Source of the DNA: Akkermansia muciniphila | Lineage (GTDB): Bacteria; Verrucomicrobiota; Verrucomicrobiia; Limisphaerales; UBA11320 | NCBI GenBank assembly: GCA_945861575.1 | Contig: CAMAVD010000011.1 | Coordinates: forward strand, 1-45,840 | Direction: 5' to 3' | DNA length: 45,840 nucleotides | Part shown: positions 26,301-34,874 of the stretch, piece after piece | How positions within the stretch are numbered: position 1 is the stretch's first letter | Layout: each line of letters starts with the position of its first letter | The notes under the pieces: model-generated | Databases searched by the model: none | Seen by the model: the letters and a program-made list of their open reading frames with translations, nothing else | Told to the model about the DNA's origin: nothing | Made by a program: the position numbers and the translations under genes

Positions 26301-28779
26301 GCTGATGAGGTACAGTGATTTTCGAGTTCTCTTCCGAGACCGCGTCTATCTGCACTGCTTCAACAAGGGCGCCCTCACGGCAGAGGTGGCGGGCGCATTG
26401 TACGACACGCGAATGAATGAGATCACCAATGCCATCGTGGCCGAGTCCGCGCGTTGGCAGCCCAGCAGCAGTGCGTATTCTCTACCATGGGATCGCGATC
26501 AGGAGTGGAGAATTGAGTGGAAGTACCTTCGTGAGGTTTTCTTTCCGCAGCGCGTTGGCCGCCTGATACAGCAGTTTAGAAAGCATGCGGGATGGTGGCC
26601 CTTGGATCCTCCGGTGTTGAGCAAGCGGGACGGGGTGGTCCCTGCAGGCTTTCCGTTGGGCATCAGTTCGGATGTGGGTGTGACCTATTATACCCTCGAC
26701 GGATCCGATCCACGGCTTCCTGGGGGAGGCATCCATCCCGCCGCGATCCGACTCAACTCTGTTCGCATACAAACCCGGCTGGTCGCCACCAATACGGTAT
26801 GGCGTTTCCTGGACAATGGCACGGACCCGGGAGCCTTATGGAACGGGGTGGACTTCGACGACACCGCGTGGCGTGCCGGTGCCACCGAGATCGGGTATGG
26901 GGATGGAGGGGAAGCGACCGTGGCGGGTTTCATTGACACCGACCCCGTGATCGCTGGGATTCAACGCAACATCACTACCTATTTCCGCAAGAGTTTCGAC
27001 GCTCCGAACTCAGGCCGCTTTCAGGAATTCAAGCTGAGGCTCGTGCGCGACGATGGAGCTGCCGTTTATCTGAATGGCGTGGAGATCCTGCGCACCAATC
27101 TTCCTGCAGGTGTGATTACGAATCAGAGTCGTGCTCTGTTGGACATTGCCTCGGCCAGTGATGAGACCACCTTCCTGGAGTTTGTGTTCAGGCCAGACCA
27201 GCTTCCCTTGCGTGCGACGAATAACATCCTCGCGGTTGAGATGCATCAGAAGCAGCCGGCGAGCGCGGATATGAGCTTCAACTTGGAGTTGATCGGCTAT
27301 GCCATTGCGGATGGATCCAGCGTCATCGTTCAGGCTCCCACCCTCCTGCGCGCTCGCACCTTCTCGGGGACTGACTGGTCGGCTTTGACGGAAGCCTACT
27401 TGGTCCCTGACACGCTTCCTAAAGCGTCGTCCGACACCCTCTTGATTACCGAGGTCCATTACGCCCCGACAGAGCAAGCCTCCAACGAGTTTCTTGAGTT
27501 CCTCAATCCGACAACGTTCTCCGTGGACTTGTCCGACGTGGTGATCACTCAGGCAGTTAGCTTCCGTTTCCCCCGTCAAACTGTCCTAGGCCCTTCGGAG
27601 CGGGTGATGGTGGTCAGGGACCCCTCGCTCTTTGCGGCGCGTTACATGAGCAATGGCTCGCCCTACTTCCGTGCCGGACTACGAATGCTCGGTCCCTGGG
27701 ATGGATCCTTGGCGAATGAGGGAGAATCGGTGGCGGTGCAGGCGCAGGATGGAAGTCGTATATTTGAATCCAAATATGGTGTGGCGACGCCGTGGCCCGT
27801 GCGTGCGAATGGCAGAGGAAGCTCCTTAGAGCTGATTGAACCTGCTTCGGCCCCGCTGGGTGAGGTGAGACGATCTCAGTGGCTGTCCGATCCGCTGAAC
27901 TGGCGTCCCAGCCCTGCCTACCATGGATCGCCGGGGGCTCCGGGCGACATCGAAGCGGCGGGTGTCGTCATCAACGAGTTGCTGTCTAACCCGCTCACGC
28001 CCGCAACCGACGGTGTGGAGCTTTTGAACATTGGGGTGGAGGAGGCAGATTTGTCTGGATGGTTCCTTAGCGATACATCGGACACCTACCGCAAATACCG
28101 TTTTCAGAACGGGGCGAGGCTGCCAGTTGGGAGTCGCATGGTCCTCCGAGAAGCGGATTTTAATCGTTTGGGGAGCGTCGGCTGCTTGGTGCCTTTTGCC
28201 TTCAGTAGCGGAGGAGAGTCGGTATCACTTGTTCAGGCGAACCTCGACGGGGCACTGCTCCGCTTTGTGGACGGCTTTGAGTTTGGTGCCACGCCACGCG
28301 GCGTTTCGGTGGGTCGCTGGCCCGATGGGGGAGGACCGCTCGCGTGGTTGCAGGCTTTGACTCTTGGCGCTCCGAATGCGGCTCCTGTGCCGGGGTACGC
28401 GGCCTGGGCTGCGACCGCTTTTTCGCCTGGAACGCCGATCGAACGAACCCAGCCTGAGGCGGATCCAGATGGGGATGGTTTCATAAATTATTGGGAGTAT
28501 ATCTATGCTCTGTCCCCCTTACTTGCGGACGTGAGTCCGATTCGAGCCTTGGGGGTAGGTGAGGATGGCAACCTTGTGTTGAGCTACCGCACTCGGAGTG
28601 CAGCTGGGGAGCTTGGTTACGGGCTTGAGATCACGGAGGATCTGATAGAGTGGACCCCGGCCGGAGCGCGGGTAAAGCTGCTAAGTGCAGAAGCGGGGAC
28701 GGATGGAGCGACCGTTGTTCGGGTGAGTTTGCAGAGCGTGAGTCCAGCGACCTTCGTTCGGCTTCGAGTGACTCCCTAG
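23302..28779 (+). CDS. Giant secreted CotH / lamin-tail / chitobiase-C protein
   Basis: The protein has 1825 residues and starts at an ATG preceded by TAGGG. A signal peptide ends near SASAA (about 36). Domains in order, with approximate positions: a carbohydrate-binding-like (malectin-type) part at 40-235; a cadherin-like segment at 250-345; lamin-tail domain 1 at 436-540 (VRVNELVGNN, DWIELQNLGG); a chitobiase/beta-hexosaminidase C-terminal-like unit at 587-665 (IRFTLDGSLPS); a CotH kinase-like domain at 708-1085 (YLNGTYHGIYHIQEHADEDF, NDWDWSVQHN, FFQQDSDISL); a second chitobiase-C unit at 1103-1160 (YYTLDGSDPR); a jelly-roll-like domain at 1167-1345 (DDGAAVYLNGVEI); lamin-tail domains 2 and 3 (ITEVHYAPTEQASNEFLEFLN, VVINELLSNP); and a DPDGDGFINYWEY calcium-loop motif. 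It ends FVRLRVTP. CotH proteins of spores are atypical protein kinases; here an extracellular role is inferred. Confidence 0.88.
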   Translation: MQSFRVVVLRIRSLWGCVALILGLFTPNLLPLSASAATQVKLGEVRQITGPADLDLDGEVLYAVNFSTDDPVRTIRGVRFLPDTQRIVGASFIAPQQVAPWMTKPEFGSSVDANQLEEVLQDIRWANSGASERLRATFAVTNGMEYKVQILISGNGPEDRRWDIRVAGREAVDEITSLGVSPGQSYAINRATLYTCQIVATNRSLVVEMGDFFGRNDGGDRNPIWQGLIVKRVINSPKPDDIVLGNGRFFPDQSAFIDRLRVVDLKSGVSHGLSLAAGLGDTDNAKFVLVNGELRPGDFDFSGQPSGSTYSVRVSAVDTADASRFLEKAFTLTLEEPHAPLGMSLGISSMSSVARPGALFAKVQVQDPDLFDRHSFQLEPGTGDEANSLLSLQGNELRLAALPPPGLTAFRFRLKATDLAGLSATVAFDLPRLEPSVRVNELVGNNLAGVTDELGDLPDWIELQNLGGQWVDLKGWYLSDDPNDRTRWSFPAGEIPPNGFQVVLADGKGVTPLGSSSLHAGFGLDASGSRVDLVLPDGVTVLSRLNAPEFLPGISYGVGGDGRPGYLSRQTPGATNVEPSEVGENRVSFGKSHGFYTNSFLLELTAPAFDSVIRFTLDGSLPSATKGIAYTNPIPIKPNTTGGTRGVRIVRAIAFSPRAAYSPVTTQTYLFINGETGPAVDGVVGQSVLTTAITRHAVYGPLLDDALLDLPTLSLVLPTGLDTTEKAASIELFDPGSHEQGFQIDCGVQATGTTSLGSPKLSMAARFRAEYGRSKLRYPMFARGSLFPAGAAKEFRELRLRSHSHDTFYWLGTVENPPVPYGDPPVNRSGDAQLTRNLWIEETQLLMGQPGKHGRQVHLYLNGTYHGIYHIQEHADEDFMASYYPGKSEDFHFSAAALRGSEHGGGGSWQQPWTAMKASLGNYAEAKRWVDVTNLCDYMVLSFHAGNDWDWSVQHNWGAAGPALPDRGGWKFFQQDSDISLQDVAADNTDQDVPDGIFTALMRYSDFRVLFRDRVYLHCFNKGALTAEVAGALYDTRMNEITNAIVAESARWQPSSSAYSLPWDRDQEWRIEWKYLREVFFPQRVGRLIQQFRKHAGWWPLDPPVLSKRDGVVPAGFPLGISSDVGVTYYTLDGSDPRLPGGGIHPAAIRLNSVRIQTRLVATNTVWRFLDNGTDPGALWNGVDFDDTAWRAGATEIGYGDGGEATVAGFIDTDPVIAGIQRNITTYFRKSFDAPNSGRFQEFKLRLVRDDGAAVYLNGVEILRTNLPAGVITNQSRALLDIASASDETTFLEFVFRPDQLPLRATNNILAVEMHQKQPASADMSFNLELIGYAIADGSSVIVQAPTLLRARTFSGTDWSALTEAYLVPDTLPKASSDTLLITEVHYAPTEQASNEFLEFLNPTTFSVDLSDVVITQAVSFRFPRQTVLGPSERVMVVRDPSLFAARYMSNGSPYFRAGLRMLGPWDGSLANEGESVAVQAQDGSRIFESKYGVATPWPVRANGRGSSLELIEPASAPLGEVRRSQWLSDPLNWRPSPAYHGSPGAPGDIEAAGVVINELLSNPLTPATDGVELLNIGVEEADLSGWFLSDTSDTYRKYRFQNGARLPVGSRMVLREADFNRLGSVGCLVPFAFSSGGESVSLVQANLDGALLRFVDGFEFGATPRGVSVGRWPDGGGPLAWLQALTLGAPNAAPVPGYAAWAATAFSPGTPIERTQPEADPDGDGFINYWEYIYALSPLLADVSPIRALGVGEDGNLVLSYRTRSAAGELGYGLEITEDLIEWTPAGARVKLLSAEAGTDGATVVRVSLQSVSPATFVRLRVTP

Positions 28780-28801
28780 ACGGGATCATCTGGATCTGCT
28801 C

Positions 28802-29041
28802 TTGAAGGATGGAAAGAGTTGGCCTGAGAGCCAGGCACCGCGGAGTGGGAAGATCGCGGTGAGGTTGACGTCGCTGGATGAGGCGGCGTTTCCGAGCGTG
28901 TCGATGGCTCGGCTTTATTGGGAACGAGCGGATGCGGAGAACTGCTTTGATGAACTCACGAACCGGTGGGGATGGCATGGATATACGACGCAGAAGCTGG
29001 GGCCATCGCGGTTGATGGCCAATTTGGTGGCTCTCTGCTAG
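28802..29041 (+). pseudogene. Transposase remnant (DDE type), C-terminal fragment
   Basis: The frame encodes ARLYWERADAENCFDEL, TNRWGWHGYTTQKLGPS and RLMANLVALC. This matches the well-known C-terminal segment of DDE insertion-sequence transposases, of the type YRDRADAENNFDELKNQWGWGGFTTQDL. The stop at 29039 cuts the next helix; the same frame continues past it (HWRILHPALWMKF) to a second stop near 29081. The N-terminal half with the first catalytic residues is missing, and no terminal inverted repeats were found. This is an inactive relic lying between the CotH gene and the sialidase operon. Confidence 0.7.
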
Positions 29042-29205
29042 CACTGGCGGATCTTGCATCCGGCTCTTTGGATGAAATTTTAGAACGCGAATGTGATTTG
29101 CGGTCCTGAAGTGCTGGAAGAAATGGAATGTGATGCTTTGCCCATTGACCGGCTTGCGTCTTTGGGACGTGTGTTTCTTGAGAGGTGGGCGAGATCTACT
29201 GGGTC

Positions 29206-30282
29206 TTACAGGCGCGCTGGATCGAGGATGACATGTCGAATGGTTTTTCGTTTCCAGGTATAACTGATATGAACCTTTTGGTCTTCTGTTTGGATCACGG
29301 CGGGGTAGGAAAGCTCGCCATCGGTGACATCCTCCAGCACCAGGACGGTTTTCCAGATCTTTCCGTCGGCCGACAAAGCGACCGATATGGGGGTGCGCTT
29401 TTGATCCGAGTCGTTGAACACGAGGAGACCCCGTCCATCGCGGAGCACCAAACCATCGATGCCACTGTTTGGATTCGGTAGCGTGGTTCGAGTCATGGGA
29501 GTCCATCGTCGCCAGTCCTTTTCGATCATCCAGTTTTCCGTGATCACCTTTTGTCGGCTGCGATTCAGGATCTGGGTCGAACCATCGGGCCATTGAAGAA
29601 CCGTCGGTTGGATGGCACCGAACTCTTCACGCGTGTTCAGGGCGGCGGTCCGCTCCCAGGTGAGACCGAGGTCTGCCGTTCGCTCCATGTGCACCCGCCA
29701 GCCGTCGTCCTCGCTGCTCGAAGGACAGAGTAGGGAGCCGTCAGGCAGGGTGACGGCCTTGTTCCGGATCGGGCCAGCCTGGCCCTCTGGCAGTCGATGG
29801 GCTGTAGACCATGTGCGTCCGCCGTCGGTAGAGGTTTTTAGCATTCCCCACCAGGTGGAGGGACTGGGGCCTACTTTGTAGAAGAGGAGAAGAGGCCCCT
29901 TGGGGGTTTGATGGAGGACTGGATTCCAGCAGGGGTGGCGCGTCCGGCCGTCAGGCTGTACGCCATCCGCAACCTGCTCTGGCTCGCTCCATTTTCGTCC
30001 ATCGAAGCGAGCCGTCCAGATGCAGACATCCGGGTGTTTCTCCCGCGTCCCACCGAACCACGCTGCAAGGACACCGTTGGGTGTCTCTGCGAGTGTCGAG
30101 GCGTGGCTTTCGGGGAAGGGGGGGTGTTCCGTGATGAAGACCCGCTGCAGCAGTGGGCCACCAGTTGCTGGTGTGGGGCCGGTCCAAGTCTTTGGGCTGC
30201 CCGCGCAGGCTCCGAGTAAAACGGTGGTGGCGAGGAGGGCTGACGTGCGGGCAATGCCGAGTATCTGGGTCAATGGCTTCAT
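29206..30282 (-). CDS. Exo-sialidase (neuraminidase) family lipoprotein
   Basis: The protein has 358 residues. The N-terminus is a lipoprotein signal with lipobox LLGAC (Cys26), so it should be anchored in a membrane, probably the outer one. The body is a six-bladed BNR/sialidase propeller: ESHASTLAETPNGVLAAWFGG, DGRTRHPCWNPVLHQ, STDGGRTWS, RNKAVTLPDGSLLCPSS, ERTADLGLTWE, and SYPAVIQTEDQKVHISYTWKR. The family cleaves terminal sialic acids, but many environmental members of this BNR group may act on other sugars, so the substrate is open. It lies 42 bases after the sialate O-acetylesterase gene on the same strand, consistent with a two-gene operon. Confidence 0.88.
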   Translation of the reverse strand: MKPLTQILGIARTSALLATTVLLGACAGSPKTWTGPTPATGGPLLQRVFITEHPPFPESHASTLAETPNGVLAAWFGGTREKHPDVCIWTARFDGRKWSEPEQVADGVQPDGRTRHPCWNPVLHQTPKGPLLLFYKVGPSPSTWWGMLKTSTDGGRTWSTAHRLPEGQAGPIRNKAVTLPDGSLLCPSSSEDDGWRVHMERTADLGLTWERTAALNTREEFGAIQPTVLQWPDGSTQILNRSRQKVITENWMIEKDWRRWTPMTRTTLPNPNSGIDGLVLRDGRGLLVFNDSDQKRTPISVALSADGKIWKTVLVLEDVTDGELSYPAVIQTEDQKVHISYTWKRKTIRHVILDPARL

Positions 30283-30324
30283 TATTCAGGAGTCCTTCGG
30301 GATTGGGACCCGGGCGACCAGAGT

Positions 30325-31842
30325 TTACTTTTTGCCGGCGGTGATCATGGGGAGATCATCCGTGCGAAAGGGCACGGCGGGCAGGCCTTCCTTGTTCCAG
30401 AGATTGACCACTGGATAATCGGCCCAACCGAAGCGCACGGCCGTCGGCTTGGAGATCTGAGGACTGCTAACCACGACTGTGTCGGCCTCAATGCGAGCTG
30501 AAGCTTTGACGAATTTGTGGTCTTCACCTGCGAGTGTGAAGCCCGTCAGTTCTCCGCCTTTGGCGATCAATCCGCTTCCTGTATGGCGGAATCGGAGCAC
30601 GGCATTGTCACCCCGGACGGATAGAGATCGGAATTCGGGGCCGCTATGAACGATCTTCTGGCCGTAGGCGGTTCGCCGAGCAGCCAGGGCTAGACGTGCG
30701 CCCACGGGTTGCTTCCACCGGGGGTGGATGTCCTTTTCATCTCCGACATCGGTAATCACCGCCATGCCAACCTTCGGTAGTACCGTGGTGGAAAGCCATT
30801 GCGCCTCGCGCAGTTCGGCCCAGGAGCTTTCGCTCGGCTCCGATTTGATCGCCAAAAAGGGTGCGAGCTGAACGAGTAGGAAGGGGAAATCCCCCTGTCC
30901 CCAGTCCTTGCGCCAGTTGCGGATCATGTCAGGGAATAGAGATCGATATTGTTCCGCACGTCCGGCGTTCGACTCCCCCTGGTACCAGATGGCGCCTTGG
31001 AAGGCGAAGGGGATCAACGGAGCGATCATGCCGTTGTAGAGTTCCGTGGGCCGCCAAGGAGCGCCGGGAGCGTTTCGGGTGAACGATTTTCCGGAGGCCT
31101 TGGCTTCAGCCTTCTCGGTATTAAACTTTGTAAGGGCATCCAGATGCTGACTCGCAGCAGACTGATAGCCGTCGAGTATCTCGGTCTTATAGCGAGGATT
31201 CCCGTTGAGAGCTTGTTCGCTCATCCAGACCTCGGCTGGAGAACCTCCCCAAGAGGTGTGGATCAGGCCGATCGGAACGCCCAGCGCTTTCTCAAGGTCG
31301 CGGCCGAAGTAAAACGCAACCGCCGAGAAGGCGCGCGCGCTGGCCGGAGAGCACACTTGCCAGGAAGAGGGCACGGTGTCGGTGGGTTGCAGTGCTTTCC
31401 TCTTTGGTACGGTATAGAACCGGATTTGTGGGTTGGACGCCTTGGCAATTTCGTTGGTGGCGTTGTGGGTGACGCTCATCGGCCATTCCATGTTGGACTG
31501 GCCGCTGGCGATCCACACCTCGCCGACAAGCACGTCCTTGAGTTCGATACGATTCTTGCCTTGAACCGTGAGGCTATTGGGGCCGCCAGCTTTTAGTTTG
31601 CCGAGGTGAACCATCCATTTGCCGCCCTTGACCAGAGTTTTGACGGACTGGTTCCGGAAGGAGACCTTCACTTCATCACCCTCGTCACCCCAGCCCCAAA
31701 CCGGCACGGATGCGTTTCGCTGCAGCACCATATTGTCTGTGAAGAGTCCGTGGAGGCGCACGTCGGCCTGCAGGGAGAAGGAAAGGGACAGAAGAGCGCT
31801 GGTGAGCAAAGTAGCGCGCTTCAGGGTGGCGAATGGATTCAT
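30325..31842 (-). CDS. Sialate O-acetylesterase family protein
   Basis: The protein has 505 residues with a signal peptide (ATLLTSALLSLSFSLQAD). It is a SGNH-type esterase: the nucleophile block is IASGQSNMEWPM (Ser116) after the beta domain (DNMVLQRNASVPVWGW). Then follow GLIHTSWGGSPAEVWMS and GAIWYQGESNAGRAEQYR. The late DEKDIHPRWKQPVGARLALAAR segment supplies the catalytic Asp/His. The family removes O-acetyl groups from sialic acids; many Verrucomicrobiota members act on acetylated plant or algal polysaccharides. It is the first gene of a minus-strand pair with the sialidase, so de-acetylation followed by glycosidic cleavage is a natural reading. It is divergent from the YihY gene. Confidence 0.93.
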   Translation of the reverse strand: MNPFATLKRATLLTSALLSLSFSLQADVRLHGLFTDNMVLQRNASVPVWGWGDEGDEVKVSFRNQSVKTLVKGGKWMVHLGKLKAGGPNSLTVQGKNRIELKDVLVGEVWIASGQSNMEWPMSVTHNATNEIAKASNPQIRFYTVPKRKALQPTDTVPSSWQVCSPASARAFSAVAFYFGRDLEKALGVPIGLIHTSWGGSPAEVWMSEQALNGNPRYKTEILDGYQSAASQHLDALTKFNTEKAEAKASGKSFTRNAPGAPWRPTELYNGMIAPLIPFAFQGAIWYQGESNAGRAEQYRSLFPDMIRNWRKDWGQGDFPFLLVQLAPFLAIKSEPSESSWAELREAQWLSTTVLPKVGMAVITDVGDEKDIHPRWKQPVGARLALAARRTAYGQKIVHSGPEFRSLSVRGDNAVLRFRHTGSGLIAKGGELTGFTLAGEDHKFVKASARIEADTVVVSSPQISKPTAVRFGWADYPVVNLWNKEGLPAVPFRTDDLPMITAGKK

Positions 31843-32068
31843 GGGGCCTAGTTCACTTCAAAAGCCATTGACTGGTCAAGTGCATGAAACTCTGTTTCTT
31901 GTGCTGAGGGGACCTATTACGAACCTGTCTATCTACGAGGGCTTGGATCTTGGAGTGTTTGAACTCGCAGCTCCTCGGCTTAGCCACGCCTTCAGGGCCG
32001 GGGTTTTGACGCTTCTTTGGCCTGTGCGCGGGGTTGCGCTTTGAGGCTTGGGGTTTAAAGTGTTCTGG

Positions 32069-33481
32069 ATGATGCGTCGAAGCTCTGCAGGGTCCGAGTC
32101 GGCCGAAGAGGCTGGAGCCACTCCCGCGGCCCGGGGGGCGGTGAAAGGGTCGCGATTCGGCCTCGTGGTCATGACCCCCTGGGATTCCTTCTGCCATTTT
32201 TGTCTGACGGTGGTAAAGGCCTTCATTGCCAACCGTTGCCCGGTGCGTGCCTCCGCCCTCGCCTACTCAAATTTGCTAGCTTTGGTGCCGGTGCTAGCGG
32301 TGGCTATCAGTGTCACAAGTGGGCTTCTGAAGCAGGAAGGTCAGGAGCGGATCGAGTCGTTCATTCAGCAGTTCGCCGCGAGTGTTATCCCGGAGTCCAA
32401 GACGGTCTTCGGCCAGTTGGAGGACGATCCTAGGATTCTGGCAGCACGAAAAGAGATCGCGGGGCGGATCCAAGAATTCATTCAAAACACTCGCAGTGGC
32501 GCGCTCGGCGCTACGGGCATGGTGGCGCTGCTGGTGGTGGGCATCGGAATGTTGGTTCGGATCGAGAACACATTCAACGACATCTGGAGCATCTCCATCG
32601 GTCGGACGTGGTTTTCCAGAGTCGTGCTCTATTGGGCCGCTTTGACGCTTGGACCTCTCCTGTTGGTGGCAGCGATCGCGCTGACGGGCAGCGTTCATCT
32701 GGATGCCACGAAAGCCTACTTGGGCAGCTTGCCGCTCGGCGTGGGCGATACGATTGCCTTCTCGTTCAGCTGTCTCCCGTTTTTGATTCTCATCGTAACC
32801 TTCGGCGGTTTCTACAAGCTGGTGCCTCATACCCACGTCAGCTGGAGTGCCGCTTTTGTTGGGGGGGTGGTCGGAGGTACCCTTTGGCAGCTAAACAACT
32901 TGGTCAGTGTCTTCTATGCATCACGGGTGGTTACCAATAGCCATATTTACGGGAGCTTGGGCTTGGTGCCAGTGGTGATGATCGGCCTTTACCTCTCGTG
33001 GTTGATCCTACTGTTTGGAGCGCAGGTGGCCTATATCTTTCAGAACCGAAGGGCGTGTTTTCAGGAAAGGCAGATGGCCCAGTTCAATCATGCCTCACGG
33101 GAATGGGTGGCGTTCCAGACCATGATTCGGTGCGCGCGAGCCTTTCGAGACCGACAGAACCCGCCCTCTATCGAAAGCCTAGCAGCCGAGCTTGCCCTTC
33201 CCACCGGAGTTCTCGCTCAGGTCTCCCAGTCCCTGATGGATGCCCTGCTCCTGGCTGAGGTGACCCAGCCACAAACTGGCTTTGTTCCGGCTAGGCCCTT
33301 GGCGGATATCAGCGCTTACGACATCCTGTGCGCCCTGAGGTGTGATGGGGGTGAGGATCCGGTGCTGGGCCTGAACGAGGGCGTTCCGTCCAGCTTGCGT
33401 GATGGGCTTTGTGCCATCCGCCATGCCGAGGGCCGGGTCGCACGCGAGCTTTCGCTGGCCGTCCTTGCTGAGGGTTCTTGA
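32069..33481 (+). CDS. YihY/BrkB-family membrane protein with C-terminal winged-helix-like tail
   Basis: The start is uncertain: a TTG at 32048 and an ATG at 32171 are alternatives, and 32069 is the ATG chosen. The protein has 470 residues. The membrane core has the family pattern: NRCPVRASALAYSNLLALVPVLAV, IENTFNDIWSI, a pair of helices around YWAALTLGPLLLVAAIAL, PHTHVSWSAAFVGGVVGGTLWQ, and IYGSLGLVPVVMIGLYLSWLILLFGAQVAYIFQN. The family was once called ribonuclease BN, and that assignment has been withdrawn; its function is not established. The last ~130 residues are soluble and resemble a helix-turn-helix regulator (RQNPPSIESLAAELALPTGVLAQVSQSLMDALLL), as in some YihY relatives. Confidence 0.88.
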   Translation: MMRRSSAGSESAEEAGATPAARGAVKGSRFGLVVMTPWDSFCHFCLTVVKAFIANRCPVRASALAYSNLLALVPVLAVAISVTSGLLKQEGQERIESFIQQFAASVIPESKTVFGQLEDDPRILAARKEIAGRIQEFIQNTRSGALGATGMVALLVVGIGMLVRIENTFNDIWSISIGRTWFSRVVLYWAALTLGPLLLVAAIALTGSVHLDATKAYLGSLPLGVGDTIAFSFSCLPFLILIVTFGGFYKLVPHTHVSWSAAFVGGVVGGTLWQLNNLVSVFYASRVVTNSHIYGSLGLVPVVMIGLYLSWLILLFGAQVAYIFQNRRACFQERQMAQFNHASREWVAFQTMIRCARAFRDRQNPPSIESLAAELALPTGVLAQVSQSLMDALLLAEVTQPQTGFVPARPLADISAYDILCALRCDGGEDPVLGLNEGVPSSLRDGLCAIRHAEGRVARELSLAVLAEGS

Positions 33482-33635
33482 ATGATTGTCGATCCTCCCC
33501 TCCCATCTGTTGGTTGGGGCGTGCCAGCTGCTTCCCTCCAGACACTGAGTTTCTCAGGCTTCCACTTGTTGGAAGCTATAGGGCGTCGCAAGGAAGTCTT
33601 GATACAGTCCCCCTAGGATAGGGTATCGTTGGCCC

Positions 33636-34394
33636 ATGAACTCTCGATCCCAGTTTCTACTCATGGTCTTGCTCTGTTTTAGGATTGAGGCACTGCCCCA
33701 GGGAGAGTTTCTGAAAAAGCTTGGGCTGAACTCTGCCGCTGGATCCGGTCCTATGGCGGGATTGGCTTTGGATGACTCGCAGATTGTCGCCGGGCTCAAG
33801 GAGGCTCTAGGCAATGGGGTAAAGCAGGCGGTCAACAATCTGGGCAAGGCCGATGGGTTCCTCAAGGATGTCAACGTTCGGATTCTCTTGCCGGAAGGGT
33901 TGAAGAAGGTAGATCGATCGATGCGTTTGCTGGGGCAGGGGCAACTCGTGGACCAGTTTGTGACCACCATGAATCGGGCTGCGGAACAGGCGACCCCGAT
34001 GGCTGCCGAGGTTCTGGGCGACGCCGTCCGTAAGATGAGCATCGCGGATGCGCGCTCCATTCTTACCGGGACTAACAATGCCGCGACTCAGTTCTTCCGG
34101 CGCACGAGCGAGACAAATCTTCATTCGCGGCTGCTTCCGATCGTTCAGAAGGCCACCGCTTCAGCTGGGGTCACGGGTGCCTACAAGCAAATGATCGCGA
34201 AGGCTGGAATCGCCGGCCAATTCCTGGGCTCCGATGTGGTCGATGTGGACGCGTACGTTACTCGGAAATCTTTGGATGGACTCTTTCTGAAGATCTCTGA
34301 TGAGGAGAAGCGTATTCGCGATAATCCCGCAGCCCGCACCACTGACTTGCTACAAAAGGTGTTTGGTAAATCAGTGCCCGTGAAGGCTCCCTAG
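33636..34394 (+). CDS. DUF4197 family exported protein
   Basis: The protein has 252 residues, with AGGATAGG about 18 bases before the ATG. A short hydrophobic N-terminus (FLLMVLLCFRIEAL) suggests export. The rest is mainly helical and matches the DUF4197 pattern: IVAGLKEALGNGVKQAVNNLGK, NVRILLPEGLKKVD, FVTTMNRAAEQATPMA, ILTGTNNAATQFFRRTS, YVTRKSLDGLFLKISDEEKRIRDNP. Family members are periplasmic or lipoproteins of unknown function. It follows the YihY gene by 154 bases on the same strand. Confidence 0.85.
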   Translation: MNSRSQFLLMVLLCFRIEALPQGEFLKKLGLNSAAGSGPMAGLALDDSQIVAGLKEALGNGVKQAVNNLGKADGFLKDVNVRILLPEGLKKVDRSMRLLGQGQLVDQFVTTMNRAAEQATPMAAEVLGDAVRKMSIADARSILTGTNNAATQFFRRTSETNLHSRLLPIVQKATASAGVTGAYKQMIAKAGIAGQFLGSDVVDVDAYVTRKSLDGLFLKISDEEKRIRDNPAARTTDLLQKVFGKSVPVKAP

Positions 34395-34874
34395 CGTGTG
34401 ATCAAATCGGTCGGTGTGGTCCTCGGGCCCTCAAATCGGCCGTTTGCCCACCCCCGAGGCAGGATCTGATTTAGAGCCCGCAGAGTCGGGAGCCCAGATC
34501 CTTGTCCAGCAGCCACCCTTGCCAAGCACTCGCAGGGGGCACAGCTGATGCAAAGCCTTGATAGCGTTGTGGTGGTGATGAGCGAGTCGATGCTGATTTC
34601 GCTGCTTGATCTGATCACCCCCGGGGTGTCACAGGGGTGAGTGCCCGTGGTTTTTGCCTGCAAAGAGACAGTTTTGCAGGGACATTCCTTGATACTTGCT
34701 CCGCCATAACGCATAGTGCGGAAGTGTCAACCAGCGTACCACTCGCCAACTTGAAAGGTGTGCCAAGCCGAGTCATCGTCTGATTTATCAGGCGATGCAT
34801 TGAAGGCGCGGCCCCGCTAGATGTCCTAGCGATCTGCCGCCGCGATCAATGTTTCTTTGACGCATCCCAGCCCT
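34395..34874. other. Intergenic region before the large exported protein
   Basis: These 480 bases hold no supportable gene. Minus-strand frames are open for 61 and 107 codons but show no family or ribosome site. A GC-rich palindrome (CACCCC-C-GGGGTG) lies at 34616-34628. The promoter of the gene at 34875 is presumably here. Confidence 0.35.

Noticed and set aside
28631-29593. Minus-strand open frame of 320 codons
   Set aside because: It crosses the CotH end, the transposase relic and part of the sialidase in another frame, and has a low-complexity, basic product without motifs.
34615-34800. Minus-strand ORF with a GTLVDTSAL segment, faintly like IS5 transposases
   Set aside because: The similarity is limited to a few residues, with no flanking inverted repeats or DDE context.
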